DNA of 64,000 bases from Vogesella sp. XCS3 (GTDB lineage Bacteria > Pseudomonadota > Gammaproteobacteria > Burkholderiales > Chromobacteriaceae): positions 387,501-451,500 of the forward strand of contig NZ_CP085530.1 in assembly GCF_020616155.1 (NCBI RefSeq). The letters run 5' to 3'. The notes beneath the pieces were generated by a model that saw nothing but the letters and a program-made list of their open reading frames with translations, made no database searches and was not told where the DNA came from. The position numbers and the translations under genes are program-made. The number at the start of each line of letters is the position of its first letter. Positions within the stretch are counted from its first letter, which is position 1. This document shows, piece by piece, positions 44,579-55,141 of this stretch.

Positions 44579-44602
44579 AAACCGCCTGCGGGCGGTTTTT
44601 TC
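44579..44602 (+). terminator. Terminator of the terC-like gene
   Basis: Stem AAACCGCC / GGCGGTTT with a short loop, then TTTT, 22 bp after the stop codon. Confidence 0.85.
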
Positions 44603-44619
44603 ATGCCTGCGCAAAACGC

Positions 44620-44645
44620 TGCGGCCAACCCTAGGGTTGGCCGCA
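44620..44645. repeat. 26-bp perfect palindrome made of two GGTTGGCCGC words
   Basis: Two abutting inverted copies of AGGGTTGGCCGCA form a perfect palindrome 18 bp after the terC terminator. Because a complete terminator already precedes it, this copy is not needed for termination, which supports another role for the word. Confidence 0.85.
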
Positions 44646-44649
44646 TACG

Positions 44650-44938
44650 TCCGGCGTGGTGCCGGTGTGTCTTTTGTCCCGGGTGCTTGTGCCCCTTGTT
44701 TTACGCCTGCAGCTGGTGGCCCTTGTGGGGTGGCCAAGCTGTGTGGTGCAGCCCGTAGCGTGAATGGCGGCGGGTGGTCAGCGCACTTATGGTGCGCAGT
44801 CTGCGGTGCGTTTCAGTGGGTTTAATGTACCGCGTGGCCGGGTGAAGGTGCTTTTGATTGGCCGCCTGTTTTGCCATGATGGTGGATAAATCTTCTGCTG
44901 TTGTGCAAAATGCCGGAATGATCTGCCGGAGAGGCGCA
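44650..44938. other. 289-bp intergenic stretch upstream of the Lrp-type gene
   Basis: No coding signal, tRNA or clear hairpin was found. It should contain the promoter and operator of the Lrp-type regulator. Its composition is GT-rich on the plus strand. I see no recognisable small RNA. Confidence 0.4.
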
Positions 44939-45412
44939 ATGGAAGAAAATACCTACAGCTTGAGTGCGCAAGACAGAAAGATTCTGCGTGAGCTGCAGCA
45001 GAATGCCAGGCTATCCAACGCCGAGTTGGCCGAGCGGGTGGGCATGTCGGCCAGTGCCTGCTGGAACCATACCCGCCAGCTGGAAAAAGAAGGCTATATC
45101 CAGGGCTATGTGGCGCTGATAGACCAGAAGCGCATGGGTTTGCGCGATACGGTGCTGATCGAGGTGACGCTGAACGCGCACGAGGAGGACACGCTGGCGC
45201 GTTTTGGTGCCGAGCTGGCGGCGCTGCCCGAGGTGCTGGAGGCGCACCTGGTGTCCGGGGAGTACGATTACCTGATCAAGGTGGCGGTAGACGGCACGGC
45301 AGGCTACGAGCGTTTCCTGCGCGAAAAGTTGTACAAGCTTTCCGGCATTCGCCATAGCCGTTCGCACTTCACGTTGCGCTGCATGAAGTCGGTGCCGTCG
45401 GTGCAGGTGTAA
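44939..45412 (+). CDS. Lrp/AsnC-family transcriptional regulator
   Basis: A 157-residue regulator. Residues ~7-65 form the winged HTH (LSAQDRKILRELQQNARLSNAELAERVGMSASACWNHTRQLEKEGYIQGY), followed by the RAM ligand-binding/oligomerisation domain (LPEVLEAHLVSGEYDYLIKVAVD ... LSGIRHSRSHFTLRCMK). It likely senses an amino acid. ATG 44939 has GGAGAGG upstream. It stands alone, so targets cannot be assigned from context. Confidence 0.92.
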   Translation: MEENTYSLSAQDRKILRELQQNARLSNAELAERVGMSASACWNHTRQLEKEGYIQGYVALIDQKRMGLRDTVLIEVTLNAHEEDTLARFGAELAALPEVLEAHLVSGEYDYLIKVAVDGTAGYERFLREKLYKLSGIRHSRSHFTLRCMKSVPSVQV

Positions 45413-45440
45413 GCCGGTCTGTACGGGAAGCACACAAAGC

Positions 45441-45477
45441 AAAGCGGCCAACCTTGTCACGCAAGGTTGGCCGCTTT
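45441..45477. terminator. Inverted pair of GGTTGGCCGC words between convergent lrp-like and rlmJ genes
   Basis: Fifteen-base perfect arms (AAGGTTGGCCGCTTT and complement) with loop GTCACGC. It lies in the convergent spacer and can act as a bidirectional terminator. Confidence 0.8.
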
Positions 45478-45492
45478 GTCATGGGTGCAGGC

Positions 45493-46344
45493 TCAGTTTT
45501 CGCGGTATTCCAGGCTATGCCAGGCGCCGTCGTCTACCGCCAGCGTTTTGCTCAGCCACGGCAGGGTTTCCTGCAGCGTGGCGTGCAGGGTCCACGGCGG
45601 GTTGATGATGAACATGCCGCTGCCGTGCATGCCGAAGCCGTCTTTGGATGGCGTGCGAACTGTCAGCGTAGCGTCCAGCCAGCTGTGGCAGGGCAGGCCT
45701 TTCAGGTCTTTCACCATTTCCTTGATTTCGGCGCGTTGCAGCAGCGGGTACCAGATGGCGTAGGTGCCGGTAGCAAAGCGTTTCAGCGCCTCTCTCATGG
45801 CTTTTACCACGTGCTGGTAGTCGGCTTTGTCTTCGTAGGGCGGGTCGATCAGCGTGAGGGCGCGGCGCGGCGGTGGCGGCAGCAGCGACTTGATGGCTTC
45901 AAAGCCGTTGGCACGCTCGACGCGCACGCGGCGGCCGGCGTCGGCAAAGCAGTCTTGCAGCAGCTGGTGGTCGCTGGGGTGCAGCTCGAACAGGCGCAGC
46001 TTTTCGCTGCCGGCCATGGTTTGGGCGGCAAACCACGGCGAGCCGGGGTAGTAGCGCAGCGCGCCGTCGGCGTCGGTATTGATGGCAGCAACCACTTCCA
46101 GGTAGCGCTTGACCGCTGCCGGGGCGTCATCGCGCTGCCACAGGCGGGCCACACCGTCTACATACTCGGCGGTTTTGGTGGCGTAGCCTTCGGTCAGGCT
46201 GTAAGCCCCTGCGCCGGCGTGGGTGTCGATATACCAGAACGGTTTGGCCTTCTGGCCGAGGTAATCAATGATCTGCACCTGAATCAGGTGTTTGAGCACG
46301 TCGGCGTGGTTGCCGGCGTGAAAGGCATGGCGGTAGCTCAGCAT
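45493..46344 (-). CDS. rlmJ: 23S rRNA (adenine2030-N6)-methyltransferase RlmJ
   Basis: A 283-residue enzyme matching RlmJ from its first residues (MLSYRHAFHAGNHADVLKH). FWYIDTHAGAGAYSL is the SAM site and LIDPPYEDKADY the catalytic DPPY motif; later GSGMFIINPPW. It methylates A2030 of 23S rRNA. ATG 46344 is chosen because the family starts exactly here; the frame extends 20 codons further upstream without similarity. Confidence 0.95.
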   Translation of the reverse strand: MLSYRHAFHAGNHADVLKHLIQVQIIDYLGQKAKPFWYIDTHAGAGAYSLTEGYATKTAEYVDGVARLWQRDDAPAAVKRYLEVVAAINTDADGALRYYPGSPWFAAQTMAGSEKLRLFELHPSDHQLLQDCFADAGRRVRVERANGFEAIKSLLPPPPRRALTLIDPPYEDKADYQHVVKAMREALKRFATGTYAIWYPLLQRAEIKEMVKDLKGLPCHSWLDATLTVRTPSKDGFGMHGSGMFIINPPWTLHATLQETLPWLSKTLAVDDGAWHSLEYREN

Positions 46345-46453
46345 GGGTGGTGCACGGTAAGAAGTTGGCCGCCATTGTAGCGCATCAGCCGCCAGGCCGC
46401 CCAAGCGGCCGTGCGGGCTGGCAGCAAGGCCGGCGCAGAGGCCGGCCGGTGGC

Positions 46454-47572
46454 TTAGCGTTTTTTGCCTACAGCCGGTGTGCAGTTTTGCGTGGCGGTGG
46501 CGTAGCTGGTGTTCTTGATGGAGGTGTAATACAGGCGGCAGGCTTGTACTTCGTTCTTCCAGGTTTGCGTGCAGCTATCCATGGTGGCTTTGGCATCGGC
46601 CGACGGGTTTTTGCCCATGGCAGCTTGCCAGCAGGCCACGGTCAGATCCTGACGCATGATGCTGATGCCCTGGCTGTCGCTGCCTGCGTTCCAGATCAGG
46701 CTGGGGTGATTGCCGATGGCCACCGGTACTTGCTTGTTGCTGCCGATATCCAGCGGGAACTGGTCGCCCACTTTCAGCGTACCCAGCTTGAACTGGCTGG
46801 CCAGCCATTTGCGTGCCGGGCTGCCCAGTACCACCATGGGGCGCGGTACGCTCTGGCCGACTTTGGGCGCGGTCCAGCTTTGCATCAGTGCCATGGTGTA
46901 CGGGGTAAAGGTGTCGTACACGCCTTCCAGTGCGGCGCCGGCATCGGCTGGTGCGGCAATCGGCGCGATATCGTCGATGGTCTGGTACAGGCCGTTCTGG
47001 CGCACGTCCACACCGTTAAAACCCAGCAGGTTGCCCCAGCGCACAGTGGTGGCGGCGCTCAGGTAGTCCTGGGTGTCGTTCAGCACGGTGTCGGGCGGGA
47101 AGTGCAGCAGCTGCACGGTATTATGGTTGCGCAGTGCCATGCCCAGGGTCAGGAAAAAGCGCCAGTTGCTTTGCCATTGCGGGGTTTTTTTCAGCTCTTC
47201 TGCCTTGGCGTAGCCGATGTCGCCAATGTCCAGATAGCGGCGGATGGCATCGCTGTAGTCATCCGGTACCGGGTATTTGTTTTCGTCCTTGTTGGCCGGG
47301 TTGGCCGCACGGTTCAGGTCGGCGTACAGGCGATCGCCGTTGCGATACACACGTACGGCAGAGGTATAGCCATCACGCTGTACGCTCTGACTGAGCCAGT
47401 GGCCGACGGTTTGTTCCAGCGAGCTGTCAGGTGCCGGGCAGTTGCTGATGCAGTTGGGGTAGGAAAACAGCCGCGCGGCGCGGTCCGGGCTGCCCAGGTC
47501 CACGATAAGGTTGTCAGCCAGGGCAACAGGGCTGAGTAGCAAGGTAATGCCAAGCGTAGCAAGGGTCTTCAT
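46454..47572 (-). CDS. Exported protein of unknown function, translationally coupled to the hybrid kinase
   Basis: A 372-residue protein with a signal peptide ([19 protein letters not shown]). It has cysteines in [31 protein letters not shown] and QNCTP, suggesting disulfides. Other visible features are a Trp/Asp-rich middle and a basic end (GKKR). I do not recognise a family. Its ATG overlaps the kinase stop (ATGA), so it is co-translated with the kinase; a periplasmic role linked to that signalling protein is possible but unproven. Confidence 0.75.
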   Translation of the reverse strand: MKTLATLGITLLLSPVALADNLIVDLGSPDRAARLFSYPNCISNCPAPDSSLEQTVGHWLSQSVQRDGYTSAVRVYRNGDRLYADLNRAANPANKDENKYPVPDDYSDAIRRYLDIGDIGYAKAEELKKTPQWQSNWRFFLTLGMALRNHNTVQLLHFPPDTVLNDTQDYLSAATTVRWGNLLGFNGVDVRQNGLYQTIDDIAPIAAPADAGAALEGVYDTFTPYTMALMQSWTAPKVGQSVPRPMVVLGSPARKWLASQFKLGTLKVGDQFPLDIGSNKQVPVAIGNHPSLIWNAGSDSQGISIMRQDLTVACWQAAMGKNPSADAKATMDSCTQTWKNEVQACRLYYTSIKNTSYATATQNCTPAVGKKR

Positions 47573-50421
47573 TTGTGTTCTCTCGAGGCGTGCTCGGTGG
47601 TGTTGAAGTGTGCTTTCAGCCCGGCCTGGATGGCATCGATGGCGCTAGCCAGCTCTTCCACCAGCTTGGCGGGCGGGCTGCCTGCTTTGGCCTGGGCGTC
47701 CAGCTCTTTGGCCAGCTGCTGCATGTGCGGTGCATTGATGTAGTGCCCCACCGATTTCAGGTTGTGCGCAATCAGCTGGATGGTTTCGGTATCGCCGTGT
47801 TGCCAGGCCTGGCGCAGTTTGCCGGCGTCTTCGGCGTGGTGCTGGCGGAACTTGCGCAGCAGCGACTGGAACTGCTCGGGGTTAAGCGACATGGGCAACG
47901 GGCCTGCCTGGATGCCAGGCAAGGCATGGCTGCCGGGTGGGCTGCTGGCTGCTTCCTGGTTTTGCGGGCTGACAAAGCGGCATAGCAGGCGGTATAGCTG
48001 CTCGGGGGTGTAGGGCTTGCTCAGGTGCTCGTCCATGCCGGCTTCCAGTGCTTCCTGGCGGGCAGCATCAAAGGCGTGGGCGGTGACGGCAATGATGGGC
48101 AGAGTGGTCAGCCCCTGTGCCCGAATCTGGCGCGAGGCTTCCATGCCATCCATCACTGGCATGTGCACATCCATCAAGACCGCATCAAACAGACCGTGCA
48201 GTGCCATTTCTACCGCTTGTTGGCCGTTCTCGGCGCAGCTGACACTGGCGCCGGCTTCTTCCAGCAGCTCGCAGGCTATCTGGCGGTTGATCACATTGTC
48301 TTCGGCCAGCAGGATCTGCTTGCCCTGCAGGCAGCCGCCATTGCTGGCGGTCTGGCTGTCCTGTCCGGGCTGGGGTTGTTGTTCGTGCAGAATGGCTTGC
48401 CGTAATTGCTCCGGGCTCAGCGGCTTGACCAGTAGCGGCACCGGGCTGTCGTCGTCAGCCACGCTGCCGCTGTAGCGCGCGGCAATCAGCAGGATATCCG
48501 GCTCGCGGCCGGGTACCAGGCGGCGCAAGTTGGCCAGGTGTTCGGCGGCGCTAGCATTTTCCGGTAGCTCGGCTACCAAGAGCCCTGGGGTGATGTCGCC
48601 GTGCTGATAGAGCAGGGCGCGGGCGGTGCCGATGCCGCTGGCGCTGATTACAGTCAGCCCCAGGCTTTGCAGGATGTCGCTGGTGTTTTCCCGAATGCCC
48701 TCGTGGCGGTGAATCAGCAGCGCGGTGCTTTTTGCTGCCAGTGGTGTCACCTGGGTACCGGCTTCAAAAGGCAGGGTAATGGCAAAGTTGAAGCAGCTAC
48801 CGTTGCCCGGGCTGCTGGCGGCCTCGATCTTGCCACCCATGGCGGCCACCAGTTGCTGGCAAATGGCCAGCCCCAGGCCGGTGCCGCCGTAACGCCGGGT
48901 GATGGACTCGTCTGCCTGGGTAAACGGCTGGAATAACCGTGTCAGGTGGGCTTCATCAATACCGATGCCGGTGTCGCTGACGGCAAAACTCAGCGTGATG
49001 ACGCCATCTTCCGTGGCTTGCTGGCTATGCCGGCTGATGTGCAGGCACACCTCGCCGCTGTCGGTAAATTTCACCGCGTTGTTCAACAGGTTCAGCAGGA
49101 TCTGGCCGAGGCGTACGGTGTCGCCGCTGAGTACGCGTGGTACATCCGGCGCAATGTCGATAATCAGCTCCAGCTGCTTGCTATCCAGTTGTGGTCGCAG
49201 CTGGTCGGTGAGCGAGCCGATGAAGCTTTCCAGTTTGAACGCGCGCTGTTCCAGCTGCAGGGTGCCGATTTCCGAGCGCGAGAAGTCCAGGATGTCGTTG
49301 ATGATCACCAGCAGCGAGTTGCCGGCATGGTGGATCTTTTGCAGATAGTCGCGTTCGCGCGGGCTGCTGCTGTGCTGCAGTGCCAGGTTGGATAGGCCGA
49401 TGATGGCATTCATTGGCGTGCGGATTTCGTGGCTCATGCGTGCCAGAAAGCCGGATTTGGCACGGTTCGCTTCTTCGGCGTGGCGCACGGCTTGTTGCAG
49501 CTCGCCCACCCAGGCCCGCACGAAGCGGTAGCCCAGCGACGCCATGGCCAGGAACATGATGGACAGCACCATGTAGACCGATGAGGAAGAGGCGGTGATC
49601 AGCTCCGCAGCCTGTTGCCAGCCCGCTACCGTGTTCAGGCTGGTGCTGGCGCTGACGGCTTCGTGGCTTAGCCAGAAAGACAGGGCGATGTACATATACA
49701 CGCCAATGACGACCATGCCGGCTGCCAGCAGCATCCAGCGCAGGCTGGTGCGTGGGCTGTTGGCCAGCTGGAACAGGGCGCGGTTGCGCCAGTTGCATAC
49801 CGGGTCGGCGACGACGGCCAGCACGGGGGCGGTAATGAACAGCATCTGCAACAGATTGCCCAGCCACCAGCCCTGCCACAGGCCGAAGGCATCGCCCGAG
49901 GCCATGTGGTTGGTGTGTATCCAGATAAATGCGCCACTGGCGCTGAACACGCTGCTGAAAAACGCCAGCAAACCATAAAACAGCAAGGAATCCAGGCTGC
50001 GCAGGTTGAGCGGAATCGCCATGGCGCGGTAGGCGATGGTGAAGACGGTCAGGCCTAGCGGATTGGCCAGGGCAAACAGCGCGGCCCAGCCCGGGGGCAT
50101 GCCGGCGTATACCGACAAGATGAATGTAGACAGAAAGGCGGGGATCGCCCCCCAGGCCAAACCGAACAGCAGTGTCCACAACAAGCAGATGGTGAGTGGA
50201 GGGTAGGCGGAAACATAAAATGACACACCGCCAAAGTTCATCGGCATGCCGGACCACTGAAAAATGACAGCACCCAGACCCAGGGCAACGCAAGCGATGG
50301 TGGAAAAGACCCAGGCCAACAGTAGCAGGCTTCGCGGCGCGTTGGCGCTCATGCGCAAGCGGCGTAGGGAAATGGGCCGGTAGTTGCCACTTTCCATGGG
50401 GCGATTGCTTTGTATTTCCAC
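47569..50421 (-). CDS. MASE1-like hybrid sensor histidine kinase with receiver and Hpt domains
   Basis: A 950-residue sensor. The N-terminal ~310 residues form a MASE1-like multi-spanning membrane region. Then come HisKA with [12 protein letters not shown] near residue 328, HATPase_c ([29 protein letters not shown]), a degenerate receiver-like domain (~570-690) without the phosphate-accepting Asp, a true receiver ([12 protein letters not shown], phospho-Asp in LMDVHMP ~750, final Lys in SKPYTPE) and a C-terminal Hpt domain with His in [10 protein letters not shown] (~884). It is a complete phosphorelay in one protein. The start codon is GTG with AGGA nine bases upstream. The signal is unknown. 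Confidence 0.9.
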   Translation of the reverse strand: MEIQSNRPMESGNYRPISLRRLRMSANAPRSLLLLAWVFSTIACVALGLGAVIFQWSGMPMNFGGVSFYVSAYPPLTICLLWTLLFGLAWGAIPAFLSTFILSVYAGMPPGWAALFALANPLGLTVFTIAYRAMAIPLNLRSLDSLLFYGLLAFFSSVFSASGAFIWIHTNHMASGDAFGLWQGWWLGNLLQMLFITAPVLAVVADPVCNWRNRALFQLANSPRTSLRWMLLAAGMVVIGVYMYIALSFWLSHEAVSASTSLNTVAGWQQAAELITASSSSVYMVLSIMFLAMASLGYRFVRAWVGELQQAVRHAEEANRAKSGFLARMSHEIRTPMNAIIGLSNLALQHSSSPRERDYLQKIHHAGNSLLVIINDILDFSRSEIGTLQLEQRAFKLESFIGSLTDQLRPQLDSKQLELIIDIAPDVPRVLSGDTVRLGQILLNLLNNAVKFTDSGEVCLHISRHSQQATEDGVITLSFAVSDTGIGIDEAHLTRLFQPFTQADESITRRYGGTGLGLAICQQLVAAMGGKIEAASSPGNGSCFNFAITLPFEAGTQVTPLAAKSTALLIHRHEGIRENTSDILQSLGLTVISASGIGTARALLYQHGDITPGLLVAELPENASAAEHLANLRRLVPGREPDILLIAARYSGSVADDDSPVPLLVKPLSPEQLRQAILHEQQPQPGQDSQTASNGGCLQGKQILLAEDNVINRQIACELLEEAGASVSCAENGQQAVEMALHGLFDAVLMDVHMPVMDGMEASRQIRAQGLTTLPIIAVTAHAFDAARQEALEAGMDEHLSKPYTPEQLYRLLCRFVSPQNQEAASSPPGSHALPGIQAGPLPMSLNPEQFQSLLRKFRQHHAEDAGKLRQAWQHGDTETIQLIAHNLKSVGHYINAPHMQQLAKELDAQAKAGSPPAKLVEELASAIDAIQAGLKAHFNTTEHASREHK

Positions 50422-50513
50422 GCTACTGTCCTGTCGGATAAATCAATCGGCTGGTATAGCTAGGATTCTGGCATAGGAAGGTGGCTTTTGTGTGTTGGAT
50501 ATGAGCAAAATTC

Positions 50514-50543
50514 AATAAAAAAGCGACGCAAAATAGCGTCGCT
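50514..50543 (-). terminator. Terminator of the malate synthase gene
   Basis: On the minus strand, stem AGCGACGC / GCGTCGCT with a six-base loop is followed by a run of T. It lies about 80 bases beyond the glcB stop. Confidence 0.75.
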
Positions 50544-50624
50544 GGGGGCTCGGCAGCCAGCTTGCGGCAATTGTTAAGCAATTACTGCAAGCTGATGCTG
50601 ATATTTATTGCCAATCTGGTGGTG

Positions 50625-52787
50625 TTACTGGGCTTTTGCCACCAGGCGCCAGGCGTGCAGCAGCGGCTCGGTGTAGCCGGATGGCTGGGCGCAGCCCTTG
50701 AATACCAGGTCGCACGCCGCCTTGAATGCCACCGAGCTATCGAAACGGCCGGCCATATTCTGGTAAGCCGCATCGCCCGCGTTTTGCTGGTCTACCACGG
50801 CGGCCATGCGCTGCAGGGTTTCCATCACCTGGGCTTCGGTGACGATACCGTGGCGCAGCCAGTTGGCAATGTGCTGGCTGGAGATGCGCAGCGTGGCGCG
50901 GTCTTCCATCAGGCCCACATTGTGGATGTCCGGTACTTTGGAGCAGCCCACGCCCTGGTCGATCCAGCGCACCACGTAACCCAGGATGCCTTGTGCGTTG
51001 TTGTCCAGCTCCTGCTGGATGTCGGCGGCGCTCCAGTCGGGGTTGGCCGCAACCGGGATGGTGAGCAGCGCGTCCTGCAGGTCTTCGGCCGGCTGTGCCT
51101 CCATACCTTTCTGTACGTCCTGCACATTTACCTGGTGGTAGTGCAGCGCGTGCAATACGGCGGCGGTAGGGGACGGCACCCAGGCGGTGTTGGCACCGGC
51201 TTTCGGGTGGCCGATCTTCTGTTTCAGCATTTCTGCCATCAGGTCGGGCATGGCCCACATGCCCTTGCCGATCTGGGCGCGGCCACGCAGGCCGCTGGCC
51301 AGGCCCACCTGGACGTTGTTGCGCTCGTAAGCCTGGATCCAGCTGCTGGTTTTCATGTCGCCCTTGCGGATCATCGGGCCCGCTTCCATCGAGGTATGCA
51401 TCTCGTCGCCGGTGCGGTCCAGGAAGCCGGTGTTGATGAAGGCCACGCGGTGGCGGGCAGCGGCAATGCAGCCAGCCAGGTTCACGCTGGTGCGGCGTTC
51501 TTCGTCCATGATGCCCAGTTTTACGGTGTATTGCGGCAGGCCCAGCAGGCTTTCCACCGCGCCAAACAGCTCGTTGGCAAACGCCACTTCGTCCGGGCCG
51601 TGCATCTTCGGCTTCACGATGTAGATGGAGCCGGTGCGCGAGTTGCCGCGGCGTTGCTGGTCGTGCAGCGCGATCAGCGTAGTGACCACGGCGTCCATGA
51701 TGCCTTCCGGAATTTCGCGGCCTTCGCCGTCGATAATGGCCGGGTTGCTCATCAGGTGGCCCACGTTACGGATGAACAGCAGGCTGCGGCCGTGCAGCGT
51801 CAGGCTGCCACCGGCGGCAGCAGTGTACTGGCGGTCGGCGTTCATGCGGCGGGTGAAGGTTTTGCCGCCCTTGGCCACGTCTTCGGTGAGCGTGCCCAGC
51901 ATCAGGCCCAGCCAGTTGCGGTACACCACCACCTTGTCGTCGGCGTCTACGGCGGCAACCGAGTCTTCGCAGTCCATAATGGTGCTGATGGCCGCTTCCA
52001 TCACGATGTCTTTCACGCCGGCGCCGTCCTGGGTACCGATGGCGCTTTGCTTGTCGATCTGGATTTCAAAATGCAGGCCGTTGTTTTTCAGCAGTACGGC
52101 AGTGGGGGCGGCAGCATCGCCGTTGTAGCCGATGAATTGTGCCGGCTGCTTCAGGCCGGTGCTGCTGCCGTTTTGCAGTAGCACTTCCAGCTGGCCATTG
52201 GCTACGCGGTAGGCGGCGGCCTGGCTGTGCGAGCCGGCTTCCAGTGCGGCGGCCTGGTCCAGGAAGGCGCGGCCAAAGGCAATGACCTTGCCGCCGCGCG
52301 CCGGGTTATAGGCGCCAGCGCGGGTGGCACCGTCGTCTTCGCTGATGGCGTCGGTGCCGTACAGTGCATCGTACAGGCTGCCCCAGCGCGCGTTGGCCGC
52401 ATTCAGTGCGTAGCGGGCGTTCATCACCGGTACCACCAGTTGCGGGCCTGCTTGTTCCGCCAGCTCGGTATCGATATTGCTGGTGTCGATGCGGCTGTCG
52501 GCCGGTACCGGTTTCAGGTAGCCGATGCTGGACAGGAAAGCCTTGTAGGCGGCCATGTCGGCAATCGGGCCGGGCTGCTGGCGGTGCCACTGGTCGATTT
52601 CGGTTTGCAGGCGGTCGCGCTCGGCCAGCAGGGCGCGGTTTTTCGGTGCCAGGGTATGTACCAGCGCATCGAAGCCTTGCCAGAAAGCTTCGCTAGCCAT
52701 GCCGGTGCCGGGCAGGGCTTCCTGTTCGATAAAGTCGTGAAGGTTGGCCGCAACGGCGAGGCGATGCTTCTGGATACGTGCAGTCAT
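50625..52787 (-). CDS. glcB: Malate synthase G
   Basis: A 720-residue enzyme, the expected length for isoform G. It condenses glyoxylate and acetyl-CoA to malate. Recognised segments include [111 protein letters not shown] and [23 protein letters not shown] 52787 is chosen by family start. It is divergent from a LysR regulator that may control it. Confidence 0.97.
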   Translation of the reverse strand: MTARIQKHRLAVAANLHDFIEQEALPGTGMASEAFWQGFDALVHTLAPKNRALLAERDRLQTEIDQWHRQQPGPIADMAAYKAFLSSIGYLKPVPADSRIDTSNIDTELAEQAGPQLVVPVMNARYALNAANARWGSLYDALYGTDAISEDDGATRAGAYNPARGGKVIAFGRAFLDQAAALEAGSHSQAAAYRVANGQLEVLLQNGSSTGLKQPAQFIGYNGDAAAPTAVLLKNNGLHFEIQIDKQSAIGTQDGAGVKDIVMEAAISTIMDCEDSVAAVDADDKVVVYRNWLGLMLGTLTEDVAKGGKTFTRRMNADRQYTAAAGGSLTLHGRSLLFIRNVGHLMSNPAIIDGEGREIPEGIMDAVVTTLIALHDQQRRGNSRTGSIYIVKPKMHGPDEVAFANELFGAVESLLGLPQYTVKLGIMDEERRTSVNLAGCIAAARHRVAFINTGFLDRTGDEMHTSMEAGPMIRKGDMKTSSWIQAYERNNVQVGLASGLRGRAQIGKGMWAMPDLMAEMLKQKIGHPKAGANTAWVPSPTAAVLHALHYHQVNVQDVQKGMEAQPAEDLQDALLTIPVAANPDWSAADIQQELDNNAQGILGYVVRWIDQGVGCSKVPDIHNVGLMEDRATLRISSQHIANWLRHGIVTEAQVMETLQRMAAVVDQQNAGDAAYQNMAGRFDSSVAFKAACDLVFKGCAQPSGYTEPLLHAWRLVAKAQ

Positions 52788-52920
52788 GGAAGGCTCTCTA
52801 TTGTCGTGTTGCGCGGCTGCGCATGGGTTTGGAATAAGTATGGATGACGTCAGTGTAGCCATGTTGCTGCGCTGCGCAAAGCGCTAAAATGCCATAACAT
52901 TTTTTACTTTTGGTGTACTA
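52788..52920. promoter_or_regulatory. Divergent promoter region between glcB and the LysR-type gene
   Basis: A 133-bp divergent spacer with an AT-rich block next to the LysR start (52885-52920). LysR regulators usually bind such spacers at T-N11-A sites. No operator can be fixed by eye. Confidence 0.45.
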
Positions 52921-53817
52921 ATGAGCGCCATAAAGCAGCTGGAAACCTTTGTTTCAGTGGTTAATCTGGGCAGCCTTTCTGCGGCCGCCCGGCAGGAGGA
53001 TGTGGTGCCGGCCATAGTTGGCCGCCGGCTGGATGCGCTGGAAAACCGCCTGGGGGTCAAGCTGCTGGTGCGTACCACGCGCAGTATTTCGCTGACCCAG
53101 GAGGGCTCGGCCTTTTACGAGGATTGCCTGCGCATTCTGGGTGACCTGGCCGAAGCCGAGTCTGCCGTAGCCAGCGGTAACGCGCGCGCGCGCGGGCACC
53201 TGCGGCTGTCGGCGCCCGCCGGTTTTGGCCGCCGCCATGTGGCGCCGCACGTGGCCAGCTTTTTGCGGCAGCACCCCGATATCCGCATTACGCTGGACTT
53301 GTCCGACCGGCTGACCGACCTGGTGCGTGACCGTATCGACTGCGCCATCCGCATCTCCGACCTGGCCGACTCCAGCCTGATTGCCGTGCGGCTGGCAGAA
53401 AACCGCCGCGTGGTGGTGGCGGCACCGGCCTATCTGGCGCAGCGCGGCACGCCCAAGGTGCTGGCCGACCTGGAGCAGCACGATTGCCTGTCTCTGGGCG
53501 AGAGCCAGAGCCGCGGCTGGACGTTCAAAGTAGGCGGCGAGCTGGTGAACCTGAAAGTGCGCGGTGCGCTGGAGTGCAACGATGGCGCCGTGCTGCACGA
53601 TTGGGCGCTGCAGGGGTTGGGACTGACCTGGCGCTCGATGTGGGAAGTAAAAGACGACATTACCGAAGGCCGCTTGGTCACCGTGCTGGATCGTTTTTCC
53701 TCGCCGGATTACCCGGTATACGCCGTGGTGGCGCAGCGCAAGTTTCTGCCGGGCAGGGTGCGTTTGTTTATCGAGCACCTGCGCGAGGTCTACGCCACGC
53801 CGGGTTATTGGGATTAA
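52921..53817 (+). CDS. LysR-family transcriptional regulator
   Basis: A 298-residue regulator: HTH in LETFVSVVNLGSLSAAARQEDVVPAIVGRRLDALENRLGVKLLVRTTRSISLTQEG, then a substrate-binding domain of the CrgA-like subgroup (GHLRLSAPAGFGRRHVAPHVASFL ... DRIDCAIRISDLADSSLIAVRL). The divergent position suggests control of glcB or glyoxylate/glycolate use (inference). Confidence 0.92.
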   Translation: MSAIKQLETFVSVVNLGSLSAAARQEDVVPAIVGRRLDALENRLGVKLLVRTTRSISLTQEGSAFYEDCLRILGDLAEAESAVASGNARARGHLRLSAPAGFGRRHVAPHVASFLRQHPDIRITLDLSDRLTDLVRDRIDCAIRISDLADSSLIAVRLAENRRVVVAAPAYLAQRGTPKVLADLEQHDCLSLGESQSRGWTFKVGGELVNLKVRGALECNDGAVLHDWALQGLGLTWRSMWEVKDDITEGRLVTVLDRFSSPDYPVYAVVAQRKFLPGRVRLFIEHLREVYATPGYWD

Positions 53818-53935
53818 GTGCTGCCGGGCATTGCTTGCGCATGCAATAGCGCCAGTATGGTATTGGCAAGTGTTTGATAAATAATGGCCTGTTTTTGTCT
53901 ATCGAAAAAAATGCAAAAAAATAGCAAACAGGGGC

Positions 53936-53964
53936 TTGACGCAGCTTGGCCGCATTGACATAAT
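53936..53964 (+). promoter_or_regulatory. Promoter of tRNA-Tyr
   Basis: TTGACG at 53936-53941 and CATAAT at 53959-53964 are separated by 17 bp, ending 14 bp before the tRNA. The spacer holds a one-base variant of the uptake-like word (CTTGGCCGCA). Confidence 0.7.
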
Positions 53965-53978
53965 TCGCCTCCTGTTCT

Positions 53979-54063
53979 GGCGGGGTTCCCGAGCGGTCAA
54001 AGGGATCAGACTGTAAATCTGACGGTTCTGCCTTCGAAGGTTCGAATCCTTCCCCCGCCACCA
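53979..54063 (+). tRNA. tRNA-Tyr (anticodon GTA)
   Basis: Acceptor GGCGGGG pairs with CCCCGCC; the anticodon arm reads AGA-CTGTAAA-TCT giving GTA. A long variable arm (class II) and the TTCGAATCC T-loop are present. CCA is encoded. Length is 85 bases. Confidence 0.97.
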
Positions 54064-54070
54064 GAATACT

Positions 54071-54103
54071 GAAAAGCCCGTGTCGAAAGACGCGGGCTTT
54101 TCG
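54071..54103 (+). terminator. Terminator of tRNA-Tyr
   Basis: Arms GAAAAGCCCGTGTC / GACGCGGGCTTTTC with a GAAA tetraloop, eight bases after the tRNA 3' end. Confidence 0.85.
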
Positions 54104-54169
54104 CATTCCGGCGCGCAATGCCTGGTGGCTGCGGCTAACCTGCTGCTGCGCAGCCTTGGCGGGCCTTCG

Positions 54170-55141
54170 CTACAGCCAGCCAGACTGCTTGAAGCGCCAC
54201 CACAGTATGGCGTCCAGCACCAGCATGATCAGCAGGGTGATGGGGTAGCCGTCTACCGACTTCAGCTCCGGCATATGCTCGAAGTTCATGCCGTAAATAC
54301 CGGCAATCATGGTGGGTACGGCAAATAGTGCCGCCCAGGCGGCCAGTTTCTTGCTGACGCTGGAATCGTCCAGCGAAATCATGGCCAGGTTGACCTGGAT
54401 GGCGGTAGACAGGATGTCGCGCTGCGATTCCAGGTTGCGGATGATGCGCGCCAGGTGGTCGTCCACGTCGCGGTAGTAGTCCTGCAGCCCGCTGCACACG
54501 CGCGGAACGCGGCCGCCGTGCAGGCGCGCCGTGGCTTCGTGCAGCGGCACCAGCGCGTGGCTCACCATCACCAGCTTGCGCTTCAGTGCGTACAGGTCTT
54601 CGATATTCTGCCGCGCCGAACCGTTGCGCGAAAACAGCCGGTCTTCCAGCGCTTCGAGCTCGTCTTCCAGCTGGTGCATTACCGAAAAATAGCGGTCTAC
54701 CACCGCGTCCATCAGCGCATAAAACACAAAGCCGGCGCCGTGTTGCAGCAGGTGCGGCTCTTTTTCGCAGCGTTCGCGCACGTTCTGGAAGCCCTTGCGC
54801 GTGCCGTTGCGGATGGACAGCACGTAGTTTGCCCCCACGAACACATCGACTTCGCCCTCGTTCAGGTTGCCTTCGTCGTCCAGCTGCAGGGTTTTCATTA
54901 CGCAGAACAGCATGTCGCCGTATTCGTCCAGCTTGGGGCGCTGGTGGCCGTGCTGCGCGTCTTCCACGGCCAGCTCGTGCAGGTCGAATTCGTGGGTCAG
55001 CTCGCTGATTTCGCTGGGTAGCGGGTCTTTTAGCGCTACCCAGACAAAACAGTCCGGCCGGCGCAGGTAGTCGTGTATGTCGGTGCTGGCAATATCGCCC
55101 AGTTTCTGGCCGTTCTGGTAGGCCACGCAGTTGATCAGCAT
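54170..55141 (-). CDS. corA: CorA-family magnesium/divalent cation transporter
   Basis: A 323-residue protein. A large N-terminal cytoplasmic domain (DCFVWVALKDPLPSEISELTHEFDLHELAVEDAQ) and long helix end in two C-terminal membrane segments. The channel signature YGMNFEHMPEL lies between them. The short basic C-terminus (RFKQSGWL) is typical. It mediates Mg2+ uptake as a homopentamer. Confidence 0.92.
   Translation of the reverse strand: MLINCVAYQNGQKLGDIASTDIHDYLRRPDCFVWVALKDPLPSEISELTHEFDLHELAVEDAQHGHQRPKLDEYGDMLFCVMKTLQLDDEGNLNEGEVDVFVGANYVLSIRNGTRKGFQNVRERCEKEPHLLQHGAGFVFYALMDAVVDRYFSVMHQLEDELEALEDRLFSRNGSARQNIEDLYALKRKLVMVSHALVPLHEATARLHGGRVPRVCSGLQDYYRDVDDHLARIIRNLESQRDILSTAIQVNLAMISLDDSSVSKKLAAWAALFAVPTMIAGIYGMNFEHMPELKSVDGYPITLLIMLVLDAILWWRFKQSGWL

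Noticed and set aside
44650..44938. Possible small RNA in the long spacer before the Lrp-type gene
   Set aside because: No promoter-terminator pair or convincing stem could be found by eye.
45454..46380. 308-codon plus-strand frame opposite rlmJ
   Set aside because: Antisense to rlmJ, which shows every family motif.
50562..52181. 539-codon plus-strand frame opposite glcB
   Set aside because: Antisense to a fully conserved malate synthase G; composition is that of a complement frame.
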